Assembly (NCBI GenBank): GCA_052389915.1
Contig: JBQTHL010000012.1
Coordinates: 68,492-132,491 of the forward strand
Reading direction: 5' to 3'
DNA length: 64,000 nt
Source: Panacagrimonas sp052389915
GTDB lineage: Bacteria; Pseudomonadota; Gammaproteobacteria; Nevskiales; Nevskiaceae
The number at the start of each line of letters is the position of its first letter. The first letter of the stretch is position 1. Under the pieces are notes generated by a model, which saw only the letters and a program-made list of their open reading frames with translations, did not search any database and was not told where the DNA came from. Below are positions 1 to 8,518 of the stretch, in pieces. Position numbers and translations under genes: made by a program.

Positions 1-418
1 GTGATGCCACCAGCCAGCAGGGCTCTGCCGAATTCGCGACGTCGATCTGAGCGAAAACGGCGTTCGAGCGCAGATGGATCTGCGTCAACCACTCACTACT
101 GACGAAAATGTGCGGCTTCTCATCCCACTGCCAGCTACCGACTGCCGTCCGGAACTCGGACTTCGGCAGCGAGATCAGTACCTCGTGAAAGCGTTTGAAG
201 ACGTCGGGATACCACGACAGTTCGATCGAGTTGTCAGTGATATGCCTTGCGGCAGCCCCGGCAACTGGCCCCGGCGGATCATAGGCGCCTGACCGGTTGA
301 AGATGCCCAGCATCATGGCCTCGTACGCGGCCAGATCGCCTTCATCGCAAAGGTAGATGTCGCGATTGAGTGGGACATCCTCAAAGGCATATCGGTCGAA
401 GTGGGGATGCTCGAACAA
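1..418 (-). CDS. Hypothetical protein, C-terminus cut by window edge
   Basis: The minus strand stays open from a TTG at 418 to the window edge, about 139 codons without a stop. The TTG is preceded at about 7 nt by GGAG, and the protein begins MFEHPHFDRYAFEDVPLN. The residue mix is protein-like, with many aromatic and acidic residues (for example a SSEWLTQIHLRSNAVFAQID stretch near residue 115) and no membrane segment. I do not recognise the family. It lies 55 bp downstream of the relaxase stop on the same strand, so it is probably co-transcribed with it. No ATG start is available in this frame; a start further upstream is blocked by a TAA. Confidence 0.5.
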   Translation of the reverse strand, partial: MFEHPHFDRYAFEDVPLNRDIYLCDEGDLAAYEAMMLGIFNRSGAYDPPGPVAGAAARHITDNSIELSWYPDVFKRFHEVLISLPKSEFRTAVGSWQWDEKPHIFVSSEWLTQIHLRSNAVFAQIDVANSAEPCWLVAS

Positions 419-473
419 GGCGTCGCTCCGGTTCCCAGCCGCGTGGTGTCGGCGCGGTAAATATCGTTACAGA

Positions 474-2294
474 TTACGTTGTTCGCGTATTTCCAGCGTC
501 GAGAAGCCGCAGGTAGGGATTGTCCGGAGGCGTTTCCTGGAATAGCGAAGCCGAATCGGTGAACAGGTAGCCATGCAGTCGCCTGGACTTGCGGGGCCCG
601 GTGACTTCGCAGATCCAAATGTTCAGCCCGCTGATCTGCTTGCGATGCAGCCCCAGCTTCTCGAAACGCTTCTGCGCCCACTGCCATCCTTCCAAAGCCT
701 CCGGCTTGGCCAGCGCGGCGACGCGAAGGTGTTCCTGCGCGTAGCGCTGGAACACGCCGGGGCTGACAATGTAGGCCGTACCGGCGACGGTATGCACCAG
801 GGCCTTCGCATCGTTGATGATCAGCTTGCGCGTCTGGATGGCCTGTCGCAGCCAGGCCATGAAGTGCGCCCCGGAGGGTTCGGCGTGATCTTGGGAAGGC
901 GCGGGGTTCACCGGCGGCGCGGATGCGATTGAAGGGGTCGTTTCAGGCTGGGCAACAGGGCAACTCGGGATCTCCGGTGCTGGGGGTGGAGCGGTGTCGC
1001 CCAGCAGATCGAGCGGCGCGACCACGCCGGTGTCGGTGGCGGCGGATGCGATCGGCGTCGTGCTCGCGGATGCCGCTTCGATACCTTCCACCGCGCGCGG
1101 CCCCTCGGCCACCGCCGGTGCCTGTGGTGTCAGCTCCGCTGGTTCCTCTTCGACCTGCACACGACCCGCAAACGGCGCCGGTCGGTCGGCGACTTCCCAA
1201 ATCATCGCGGGTGAGAGTTTCAGGAAGGTGAAGCTGTGCGACCAGCCGGCATCGCTGGTGACGGTAGCTTTCCAGATCGCCTTGCCGTCCGGCGTAGTCA
1301 GGGCGATGCCGTGATCCTGCAGCACGTTGAACACAGCCGTGTTGCTTGCCGGAATGCCGTCGATGCCCTGCGACAGTAGGTGTGCCCGCAGCTTATCGGA
1401 GACTGTCTTGCTCACCAGCCACAGTGCGTCCTGGGTCAGCCAGCCGTCCGACGCCTGGGGCTGGTTCAACTTGAGTTCCTCTTTCAGCAGATAGCGCAGG
1501 CCATCGAGCAGCTTGCGTTGCAGCGCGTGCCGCGGTGCAGCCAGGGCCTTGCTCGGATCGCCGCCGAGTTCCTGGGCAACCGATGCCTGGTCGGCTTGCC
1601 TGACCAGATCGCCGAGTGTGCCGGCGTGCTCGTACTGGCCGGCCAGCACGTACAGAAGTGCGGCCCACAAGTCCGGATAGCCGCTAAGCCAGTCGAAGAT
1701 GGCTTGGTCGAGCAGGCGCGTGTAAAGCAGTCCGGTAGCGGCGCTGTGCAGGCGGTACTCGCGGTCCTTGCGGTAGCGGAAACGGTACGACTGCTGCAGC
1801 GGGCCGTGCCACGGGTGCCAGATGCTGCCGTCGGCATGCTCGATGTGCAGGTCTACGGCGAGTTTGCCGATGTCGTGCAACAGCGCTGCATAGGCGGTGC
1901 CGGCGGTCCAGGCCTCGGCTTGGGCGGCCTGCGCTTCAGGCGTGACGCCGGCAGGCAGCAGATGCGACTGCCTCAGCTTGAGCGCATAGGCCACGATTTC
2001 GAGGCCGTGATCCAGCATGCCGCCTGGATAGGCGTGGTGATGGCTTTCCGAAGCGGGGAACTTCTGGACCAGCTCGGCGTAGCGTTCCAGCGGTGCCAGG
2101 TACAGGGTGGCGAACTGCCGGCGCGACAGCGAGGTGCGCTGCCAAATGTGTTCCAGCAATCGCTGTCGCCGCGGAGTCGCCAGCAGCGCCGCGGCCGACT
2201 CTGGCTGCGTCAGCCCTTTGGGCATCTCGATGGCGGGAGTGGACAGTGCGCCAGTGGCTGGCGGCACCCGTTTGCGCTGGAACAGCGAGAGCAT
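474..2294 (-). CDS. MobH-family (TraI-type) ICE relaxase
   Basis: This 606-aa protein fits the TraI_2 / PFL_4751-type relaxases of ICEclc-like elements, which nick oriT and pilot the strand into the recipient. The HD-type motifs of MobH enzymes are visible: HHHAYPGGMLDHG at residues 85-97 and LLHDIGK at 138-144, which supply the metal-binding His/Asp residues. A proline/alanine-rich linker (about 400-470) separates the catalytic half from a C-terminal TraI_2_C-type domain, with MAWLRQAIQTRKLIINDAKA near 480. The start ATG at 2294 gives the family N-terminus MLSLFQRKR. It is the first gene of its transcript, just after the oriT-like polypurine tract. Confidence 0.9.
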   Translation of the reverse strand: MLSLFQRKRVPPATGALSTPAIEMPKGLTQPESAAALLATPRRQRLLEHIWQRTSLSRRQFATLYLAPLERYAELVQKFPASESHHHAYPGGMLDHGLEIVAYALKLRQSHLLPAGVTPEAQAAQAEAWTAGTAYAALLHDIGKLAVDLHIEHADGSIWHPWHGPLQQSYRFRYRKDREYRLHSAATGLLYTRLLDQAIFDWLSGYPDLWAALLYVLAGQYEHAGTLGDLVRQADQASVAQELGGDPSKALAAPRHALQRKLLDGLRYLLKEELKLNQPQASDGWLTQDALWLVSKTVSDKLRAHLLSQGIDGIPASNTAVFNVLQDHGIALTTPDGKAIWKATVTSDAGWSHSFTFLKLSPAMIWEVADRPAPFAGRVQVEEEPAELTPQAPAVAEGPRAVEGIEAASASTTPIASAATDTGVVAPLDLLGDTAPPPAPEIPSCPVAQPETTPSIASAPPVNPAPSQDHAEPSGAHFMAWLRQAIQTRKLIINDAKALVHTVAGTAYIVSPGVFQRYAQEHLRVAALAKPEALEGWQWAQKRFEKLGLHRKQISGLNIWICEVTGPRKSRRLHGYLFTDSASLFQETPPDNPYLRLLDAGNTRTT

Positions 2295-2602
2295 GGCGAA
2301 CCCTGTTGAAGGGCCGATCGGGAGAGCCTTTTGGCCTTTTCAGGGTAGGGCCTTTCCCCTTGGCCCCATTCCCTTGTCCCTTCCGAGCCCTTTGGCCTTT
2401 GTCGGAAGCCTTGGGGTATAGGGCAGCGAGGGTAGCTGAGCCACCGCCAATGCGGGACTGGCCCAGGTCGGATTGGACTGCGGCCGGGCGTCGAGGCGTG
2501 GTCTACCCTGCTTGACTCGATGCCCCGGCCCGAACGCGGACTTGCCATGGAGACAGCGGGTGATGGTTTACATAATTTACAAAGGAGACAAAGGAGATTA
2601 AA
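2295..2602. other. Intergenic polypurine-biased repeat region, oriT candidate
   Basis: This 308-bp gap between the relaxase and the divergent toxin-antitoxin pair has no convincing gene. Between about 2311 and 2425 the minus strand is strongly purine-biased and repeats AAAGGCC-type words (near 2325, 2350 and 2390). A 7-bp inverted repeat, CTTCCGA at 2380-2386 and TCGGAAG at 2402-2408, encloses one of them. Repeats plus a hairpin next to a relaxase are the usual look of an oriT. The right part (2565-2602) carries the toxin-antitoxin promoter and two GGAG boxes. Confidence 0.4.
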
Positions 2603-3259
2603 GTGATTCCGTCTCAGTCCAGCCTGCGAGAGATGGCCATGCCCAAGACCCTCGAATTCATTGCCGACCGCCTGCCACAAGTCACGGTTGAGGATGTACG
2701 CCGCTTCTCCGATACCGTCGAAATCCGGGATGCCCGGGCCTTCGCGGACGAGTTGCAGGCGTTCGTCCACGAGCGATTGGAAGCAGTGGCGCTTCCGCTG
2801 TCCCTGGAAGTAGAGACGGTGGAGCAGACCTTGGCGCGCAAGGCGGCCGCGCTGCGCGCCGATACCCGCTGGGCGCCGAGGCAGACCGACATCCAGCGCG
2901 GTCGTGCCACGCTGCTGGAAGCCTTCGATCAGCCGCATAACCTGCCACTGCCCGAGTTTGCCGGGCTGGCGAACAAGTCGCGTCAGCAGATCTACAAGGA
3001 CATTGAGGCCCGGCGGTTGCTGGCGCTGAACGTGGGGCCTCGCGGCCAGAAGCTGCCCGACTGGCAGCTCGATCCGGTGAAGCAGCAGTTGACGCAGGCC
3101 GTGCTTCAGGAAGTCGAAGGGATCGATAACTGGACGCTTTACCGTGCTCTGTCCGAGCCGCTCGAAGGCCTGGGCGGACGCGCGCCGGTGGATGCCGTGA
3201 CGGCCGGTTCGATCGACGACGTGGCCCGGGCCGTGTTCAACGTGTTGGGCGTCCACTGA
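2603..3259 (+). CDS. Xre/MbcA/ParS-type antitoxin of a RES system
   Basis: This 218-aa protein is the likely antitoxin for the RES protein 6 bp downstream. The middle holds a helix-turn-helix-like segment (PEFAGLANKSRQQIYKDIEA, about 113-132). The C-terminus (about 170-218) has the DUF2384-like toxin-binding layout: DNWTLYRALSEPLEGLGGRA, then DAVTAG and a final helix. The start is GTG at 2603 with GGAG 6 nt upstream. A second in-frame ATG lies a few codons inside. Antitoxins of this family usually neutralise the toxin and repress their own promoter. It is longer than typical family members because of an extra N-terminal region of about 70 residues. Confidence 0.75.
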   Translation: MIPSQSSLREMAMPKTLEFIADRLPQVTVEDVRRFSDTVEIRDARAFADELQAFVHERLEAVALPLSLEVETVEQTLARKAAALRADTRWAPRQTDIQRGRATLLEAFDQPHNLPLPEFAGLANKSRQQIYKDIEARRLLALNVGPRGQKLPDWQLDPVKQQLTQAVLQEVEGIDNWTLYRALSEPLEGLGGRAPVDAVTAGSIDDVARAVFNVLGVH

Positions 3260-3265
3260 GGCGAG

Positions 3266-3904
3266 GTGGATGTGAGTATCGAATTGCCGTCGTTCTCGAT
3301 CAGTGCGGGTGAATTGCTTCAGCATGTGGGCCGCGTCGCCTATCGGGATCAGCCCCTGTACTACGGCCGCGACGGCACCAACCGCTACGACGATCCCGCG
3401 CGGAACTACGGCGTGCTGTACCTGGGCCACGACCTGCCCACGGCGTTGATGGAATCGGTGTTTCACAAGCATCAGTGGCTTATGGATGAAAAGCGCTCGA
3501 TCGCGCTGAAAGAAATCCGGAGCAAGCTGGTACGTGCCGTGGGTGTACTGGAGAACCTGCGCCTGGCTGATCTCACAGCACCGGGCGTCATGGCGGGCTA
3601 CTTCGGCTTGAACCTGGAACAGTTGGCCAGCCGCGACTACACCCACACGCAGCAGGTGTCCGCCCAGGTGCATGCGATGGACGACGAGAACGATCTGCCG
3701 CTGTTCGATGGCGTGCTCTATCCGTCGCGCAACAACTACCCTGCTGCGAGCATCGCCCTGTTCGAGCGTGCCAAGAACAAGGTCCGAGTGTTCGGGGACA
3801 TCGACTTGGCGGATCATGTGGATTGGCCCGCTTTCGTTGCGAACTATCGCGTTGGCGTGGAACCTGATCCTGGCCCGGTTGATCCGGACGATGAAATTTC
3901 CTGA
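3266..3904 (+). CDS. RES-domain toxin (NAD+-depleting type)
   Basis: This 212-aa RES-family protein begins its core with YYGRDGTNRYDDP and GVLYLGHDLPTALMESVFH (about residues 32-70). The R, Y and E named for the family are in place. Characterised RES toxins degrade NAD+ and halt growth until bound by the Xre-type partner encoded just upstream. The start is GTG at 3266 or GTG at 3272; GAGGTGG favours 3272. It is co-oriented with the antitoxin and opposite to the ICE genes on both sides, so it is a self-contained stabilisation module inside the element. Catalytic function is inferred from family knowledge. Confidence 0.8.
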   Translation: MDVSIELPSFSISAGELLQHVGRVAYRDQPLYYGRDGTNRYDDPARNYGVLYLGHDLPTALMESVFHKHQWLMDEKRSIALKEIRSKLVRAVGVLENLRLADLTAPGVMAGYFGLNLEQLASRDYTHTQQVSAQVHAMDDENDLPLFDGVLYPSRNNYPAASIALFERAKNKVRVFGDIDLADHVDWPAFVANYRVGVEPDPGPVDPDDEIS

Positions 3905-3983
3905 AGCGGGTTCCATACACATCAAGGCCGCGAACAGAACCGACTGAAGCAAAATGGAGTAGTCAACACGCACGCAGCAGGTG

Positions 3984-4352
3984 ATGACCATGAGCACGAA
4001 AATCCACCGTAGCAACGCAGAACGCATGGGCCGCCGACTGGGCTTGATGTGGCGTGGCTACCTGTGCCGTGAGCAGCATGTCGCCGGCTGGCTGGTGGCG
4101 CGCGGGGTGCCTGCAGGCGCGGCCGCGGCGGTGCTCTGGATCGTCAAGCTCGCCGTGCTCGGTGTGCTGCTCTACGCCGCGTTCTGGCTGGCGCTGCTGC
4201 TTGCGTTTGCGGTGACTGCTGCATGGCTAGCGCAGCACGACGACACGGATCAAGAAGAACCGCACCCCGAGTGGAGGGAAGGCCCCAATGGTTTCGGGCT
4301 TTATGACAAGAGCGACTGGCGCATAGACCCGCATGTGACCGACGACGACTGA
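3984..4352 (+). CDS. DUF3742 family ICE membrane protein
   Basis: This protein of about 122 aa matches the DUF3742 proteins found beside traG in this ICE family. The N-terminus is basic (RSNAERMGRRLGLMWRGYLC). One long or two close hydrophobic helices span about residues 45-80, and the tail is acidic and ends PHVTDDD. Its function is unknown. The start may be GTG 3981, ATG 3984 or ATG 3990; CAGG precedes all three. It converges with the TraG-like gene, the stops being 7 bp apart. Confidence 0.75.
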   Translation: MTMSTKIHRSNAERMGRRLGLMWRGYLCREQHVAGWLVARGVPAGAAAAVLWIVKLAVLGVLLYAAFWLALLLAFAVTAAWLAQHDDTDQEEPHPEWREGPNGFGLYDKSDWRIDPHVTDDD

Positions 4353-4359
4353 ACGGCGG

Positions 4360-5883
4360 TCACTTCTTCGACACAACGCTCATCGCCATGCCGGCGCCAC
4401 GTCCCCCAGCGCCCTTGGCATCCGAGGTGGCGGTGGACAACCCCTGCACGATGTTTCCCGTGCGAATGCCAGCCCATGCCAAGGCCATCACCCAAAACGT
4501 CGGCAACGCGATGAACATCATCGCCATCACGAAGTTGAGCAGCATGTCCCCGAACGCATTGTTCAGACCGATCAGTGGGTCGAAGTTCGTGTGCGGCCTG
4601 TTCGCACCAAAGCCCCAGCCGTAGAGCGCATCGAGGATCGTACTGTCGATCCAGCGCGCGAGCTGGAACCAGAAGTCCACGAAGAACAGCGCGAACTCCA
4701 CGCAGCTCACCGTCATCACAACCTTCAGGTCGTAAGCGCCGATCAGCAGCACCAGCGGGATGCAGATGACGAGCGCCATCTTGAGCAGCGACAGCACCAT
4801 CGGCACGGCCTGGCGCACCACGTCCATGGCCGGGAAGAAGGCCAGCGAACCCACCGTCAGTCCGAGATCGCTCGCGCCGCGCGTGACGATGTTCGGTAGC
4901 GTCTTGTCGATCTGGCCACCATAGTCGGTGTAGACGGCACCCTGGTTCATCTTCTGCTGTCGCGGCGACACCACGGCACGGATCACCGAGTCATCGACTG
5001 CGCTCTGCGACAGGAAGCCCACCCAGCCGCCGATGCGCGACAGCAAATCCGGGTCCACCTGTGCCAGAAGCCGGCTACGCAATCCCTGACCGCCATCGGA
5101 CCACCACTGCCGGCACGTCGGATAGCCACCGCCGCTGTCCACCTGTGCCAGCCCTGCATCGCGCGTTGCGTCGTAGGGCCACGCCGTGCGCGGTGTCTTG
5201 GAATAGTAGGTGTCGTAGAAGCCGGGCGTGTCGAGGAAGTAGCTCGATCCGATCCAGGTCACGTCGTTCATCTGCTCGTCGGAGAGCGTCGGCCGGTTCA
5301 TAAACAATTTGGCGCGCGAAGGCCCGTAGCAATCGTGCGTGAAGTCGGCGACTTCCTGTGCCAGAACCGGATCGTCGATGCGCGTGGCATCGACATCCAT
5401 CCGCATCTGCCGCAGATCGGTCCCGCAAGGGATCGCCGCCACCGCGGCGCCCGTGACCGCCTTCGAGATGGCGTGCATGAAGAACCACCACACCGGCACC
5501 AGCGCGCTCTGGTTGTTGAGCGTGGTGTAGGCGTTGGACCAGCCCGTGTCTTCAGGCTGCGGGACGTTGACCTGGCATTGCGCCGAGCGCGCCGCGTCGA
5601 ACTTGATGATGCTGAGATCCACCGGGATGAACGGGATGCCGGCGAACAGGATCACGACGATGGCCACCCATACCCGGTTCTCAATGCGTGCCGAGGACAG
5701 CACACCCTTGTTTCCTTCGTCCGCGCCCTCGCTGCGCGCCCGGAGCCATTCGTGGATGACGATGACAACGAACGGCAGCGCGAAAACGCCGCTGGCCACG
5801 AGGATGCTCCAGATTCCGTTGTTGACGATCCAGCCCACGAGCGTCAGGTAATACTCCAGGTAGTCCGTCGTGTAGAGCGTCAT
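4360..5883 (-). CDS. TraG-N-like mating-pair stabilisation protein
   Basis: This 507-aa polytopic membrane protein is the TraG_N-type component at the distal end of ICE mating-pair-formation operons. Hydrophobic helices lie near residues 12-42 and 75-92. A long periplasmic domain (about 93-345) contains paired cysteines (CQVN, IPCGTD, HDCYG, PTCRQW) likely to form disulfides. Four or five helices follow in 355-480. Family proteins stabilise mating pairs and act in entry exclusion or channel function. It is the last minus-strand gene of the large transfer operon, 15 bp after the 117-aa membrane protein. Confidence 0.85.
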   Translation of the reverse strand: MTLYTTDYLEYYLTLVGWIVNNGIWSILVASGVFALPFVVIVIHEWLRARSEGADEGNKGVLSSARIENRVWVAIVVILFAGIPFIPVDLSIIKFDAARSAQCQVNVPQPEDTGWSNAYTTLNNQSALVPVWWFFMHAISKAVTGAAVAAIPCGTDLRQMRMDVDATRIDDPVLAQEVADFTHDCYGPSRAKLFMNRPTLSDEQMNDVTWIGSSYFLDTPGFYDTYYSKTPRTAWPYDATRDAGLAQVDSGGGYPTCRQWWSDGGQGLRSRLLAQVDPDLLSRIGGWVGFLSQSAVDDSVIRAVVSPRQQKMNQGAVYTDYGGQIDKTLPNIVTRGASDLGLTVGSLAFFPAMDVVRQAVPMVLSLLKMALVICIPLVLLIGAYDLKVVMTVSCVEFALFFVDFWFQLARWIDSTILDALYGWGFGANRPHTNFDPLIGLNNAFGDMLLNFVMAMMFIALPTFWVMALAWAGIRTGNIVQGLSTATSDAKGAGGRGAGMAMSVVSKK

Positions 5884-5898
5884 TCACGCCTCCCGGCC

Positions 5899-6252
5899 TC
5901 AGCCGTGCTTCAGCCACTGGCTGCCTTCCAGCAGCACGAGGGCGGCCACGGTCGCGATCTCCGTGCGCCGTAGGCGCTGATGCGCCTCAGTCGATGGTTC
6001 ACGCTGCCGCAAGCGCTTTCGCATCCACCACCAGCCGTAGGCCGTGGCCGCGTAGAGGCACAGCCGCCAGAGAAAGAAGGAGCCGGCGTGCGTGCGCAGC
6101 CAGTGCTCCCAACCATCGATACCGCCAACCACATGGATGCCGGCGATGTTCACGATCACCGCGATGCTGAGCACCAGCACTGTCCACAGCAACGCGATCC
6201 CGATGCGACGATTGAACAGCCGCGGCAACCGCAGCCAGGCCAGCCCGCTCAT
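5899..6252 (-). CDS. Small ICE membrane protein of the tra operon
   Basis: This 117-aa protein has three predicted membrane helices (about residues 17-42, 58-75 and 95-110) and a basic stretch MRKRLRQRE. Its ATG overlaps the stop of the PFL_4711-type gene in an ATGA, which indicates translational coupling. I do not recognise a named domain. Its place between the PFL_4711-type and TraG-like genes is the normal position of a hypothetical membrane gene in this ICE family, so it probably belongs to the mating apparatus. Confidence 0.65.
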   Translation of the reverse strand: MSGLAWLRLPRLFNRRIGIALLWTVLVLSIAVIVNIAGIHVVGGIDGWEHWLRTHAGSFFLWRLCLYAATAYGWWWMRKRLRQREPSTEAHQRLRRTEIATVAALVLLEGSQWLKHG

Positions 6253-7643
6253 GGCGTGCTCCGGGGTTTCTGGATTTCCTTGAGCCGGTCGCGGGTGGTG
6301 TCGCCCTCGAAGACGCCGCGCGAACCGGCGGCGCGGGTGCTGTGGCGCTGGATGATCGCCATCGCCGAGTTGCCGGCCAGTGTGCGCCGCAGTTCGAGTT
6401 CAGTTTTGAGGTTGTTGATCTCCTGCTCCAGCGCAGTGTTTTCCTGATCGACCGCCTGCACGGCCAGTTCGTTGGCGGCGACGTTCGGCTCCTTCTTGCC
6501 GGTGAGCAGTGTGCGCTGCAGTAGCAAGGCTTTCTCCAGCACGCTCGACAGCGCAGCCTCCGACGCGAGGCGCCGGCCCAGCACATCCTGATCGGGCTCA
6601 TCGCGCAGCGCCTCGATGACGCCGCGAGTGATCGGCAAGGAGCTGCTGCCGGCGGCTTCGAGATTGGTCGGCGTCGTCGGCCGCGCGCCCGTCACCAGCT
6701 CCTGTAGCGCCAGCAGCTTGGTTTCGTACTCTTCCTGGATCAGCGGCGTGAGTCCGACACCGGGCGTGGTCTGCGTCTTCGTGCAGCTTTCGCAGGTGCG
6801 TTGCTCACGCTCGCCCAGCACGCGCGTTGCCCACGCCGATGCCGCCTGCGGCGATGGCCAGGTCTGGCAGGTCAGACGATTGCCGCAGGTGCTGCTCGGG
6901 ATCGACGAGGTATCGGCAACGCCGCGGCCGTTGAGCAGGTTGTAGCCCGCGCGCGTCACATCGTTCACCACCTTGATCGAGCTTTGGCCCGCGCCGCCGG
7001 CACTACCACCGCCGACCCACGGCACGCCGTTGTTGCCGCGATTGGTCTCGGCCTGTTCGATCGCGGCGACGGCATCGGTACTTGCCACCGCCTGCTTCAG
7101 AGCCATGCCCTCGGCGAGCTGATCCCAGCCGGCCTGTCCGCCGGCCGTGTCCGCCATGCGGTTGGCGATGGCGCGACAAGTCATCTTGCTGCGGTCGAAG
7201 TCCAGACGCGCCTGCAGGATGCCGTTGGTGAGCAAGTTGTAGAGGCCAGGATCGGCGCGCTGAATGATCAGCGCCGGCAGGGAGGCCACGGCGCTGGTGG
7301 CGTTCTGGATCACATTCGACATGATCGTCTGGAAGCCGTTGGTGATGCCATTAAGCTGGTTCTCCAACGTGGTCGTGATGCTCATGTCGCCGCAGATCAG
7401 ATTGCTGTTCCAACCGGCACCAACGCCGATGCTCTGCATGTTGCCGGCACCCCCCATGGAGACGGCGCGGCCGCCGCCGATGCTGTAGAGCACGTCGTCG
7501 CCGATGACGCTGCCGCTGGCGTGGACGCCATTGGTGTCGATGCGGGTCTGTGCCCAGGCGACGTCACAGCACAGGATCATTCCCGCAACGATCAGAGTCC
7601 AAGGAGCTTGCGCGGTGAAGTAACGTATTGGCCGACCGTTCAT
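6249..7643 (-). CDS. PFL_4711-type ICE protein (TIGR03755 family)
   Basis: This protein of about 464 aa has a signal peptide ending in CCDVAWAQ and a glycine-rich start (ASGSVIGDDVLYSIGGGRAV). The mature region matches the TIGR03755-type TraH-like proteins of ICEclc-family transfer systems. Cysteines (LICGDM, CGNRLTCQTW, CESCTKTQ) suggest a disulfide-bonded periplasmic fold, and the C-terminal quarter is predicted coiled coil (about 385-430). ATG 7643 is preferred because it forms an ATGA overlap with the PAPS-reductase-like stop; GTG 7652 is three codons upstream. It probably assembles the pilus or channel. Confidence 0.85.
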   Translation of the reverse strand: MNGRPIRYFTAQAPWTLIVAGMILCCDVAWAQTRIDTNGVHASGSVIGDDVLYSIGGGRAVSMGGAGNMQSIGVGAGWNSNLICGDMSITTTLENQLNGITNGFQTIMSNVIQNATSAVASLPALIIQRADPGLYNLLTNGILQARLDFDRSKMTCRAIANRMADTAGGQAGWDQLAEGMALKQAVASTDAVAAIEQAETNRGNNGVPWVGGGSAGGAGQSSIKVVNDVTRAGYNLLNGRGVADTSSIPSSTCGNRLTCQTWPSPQAASAWATRVLGEREQRTCESCTKTQTTPGVGLTPLIQEEYETKLLALQELVTGARPTTPTNLEAAGSSSLPITRGVIEALRDEPDQDVLGRRLASEAALSSVLEKALLLQRTLLTGKKEPNVAANELAVQAVDQENTALEQEINNLKTELELRRTLAGNSAMAIIQRHSTRAAGSRGVFEGDTTRDRLKEIQKPRSTP

Positions 7644-8518
7644 AGCCCACACATCCCTTCACACTCGTTCTGGAAGCCGAGCGGATCAAACAAGGAGGCC
7701 TGCCCCAAGCCCTCCGCACGTCCCAGGTCCACATCTTCAAGTGGCTGCAAGCTGCGATGCAGGTACAGTTCGGCGTGGATGCCGGCACGCGGAATCCCAA
7801 CACGAATGGCGCGATCAAGCGCGACCGCATCCGACCAGCTTTCGGGATCGTGCTGTTTCATGTCGCGCCATAGAGCGTCGTCGTGATACGGACAAAAGGT
7901 GCAGGCCGACTTCGGTGGTCGCGGATAACCCTGGGCGATCATCCACTCGATGCACTGCTGTCGTGTAACGCCCAACTCGATCAGCGGCCAGATGTTTCGG
8001 ATGTACTGCTTGCCGCTGTCCTTCATGCGCTGCGATTCGTCGAGGCTGATGCCGATCAACTGCTGCACCAGGACTTCGCGCGGTCCTCTTTCGCCCTTCT
8101 TTAGACCGGCAAGCTCACGCACCTTTCGCTCGATCACGGCGATCTTGTAGTTCTTGGTGCATTTGCGCCAAAGCATCCCAGCCATGCTGTCGTCCCGCCT
8201 GGTAAAGAACGGCGGCTGTCCGAGATGCCCATTGCGTAGTTCACCCCGAACGGCAGAGAGGATGTCCGTTCGCAGGTTCCCGGCACTCACGCGATGTACC
8301 GGAAACGGCAGCTCGCCTTCGAGCCAGTCCAGCCACCGATAGACCTTCAATGGTTCGGCCCCGGTATCGGCGAAGATCGCGGCGTCGATGTGATAGGCGA
8401 GCACGCCTTTCTTGGCCATGAGCGCCAGGGTCGAGGACTGGACTCCGGCTCCGAGCGAGAGGAACGTCAGCATGACGTGCGACCCGGTGTGGCGATGCGC
8501 AAAGGAGTCATCGCTCAC
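7640..8518 (-). CDS. PAPS-reductase-like PP-loop protein, cargo in tra operon
   Basis: This protein (292 aa from GTG 8518, 277 aa from ATG 8473) opens with FLSLGAGVQSSTLALMAKKG, a variant of the PP-loop that binds ATP or PAPS. IFADTGAEP follows, then a Cys pair region (CTKNYK, and CTFCPYHDD near residue 240) like those of phage and plasmid PAPS-reductase-family proteins. The true substrate is unknown; sulfur transfer to nucleic acid or nucleotide adenylation are both possible. It is not part of the usual PFL_4710-PFL_4711 pairing. GTG 8518 overlaps the upstream stop (GTGA) and its own stop overlaps the next ATG (ATGA), so it is embedded in translationally coupled transfer genes. Confidence 0.75.
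   Translation of the reverse strand: MSDDSFAHRHTGSHVMLTFLSLGAGVQSSTLALMAKKGVLAYHIDAAIFADTGAEPLKVYRWLDWLEGELPFPVHRVSAGNLRTDILSAVRGELRNGHLGQPPFFTRRDDSMAGMLWRKCTKNYKIAVIERKVRELAGLKKGERGPREVLVQQLIGISLDESQRMKDSGKQYIRNIWPLIELGVTRQQCIEWMIAQGYPRPPKSACTFCPYHDDALWRDMKQHDPESWSDAVALDRAIRVGIPRAGIHAELYLHRSLQPLEDVDLGRAEGLGQASLFDPLGFQNECEGMCGL

Noticed and set aside
2210..4027. 605-codon open frame on the minus strand across the toxin-antitoxin pair
   Set aside because: It is the antisense of two genes with clear families and runs through the oriT-like tract; it has no motif or ribosome site.
6801..7886. 361-codon plus-strand frame
   Set aside because: Shadow of the PFL_4711-type gene and the PAPS-reductase-like gene end.
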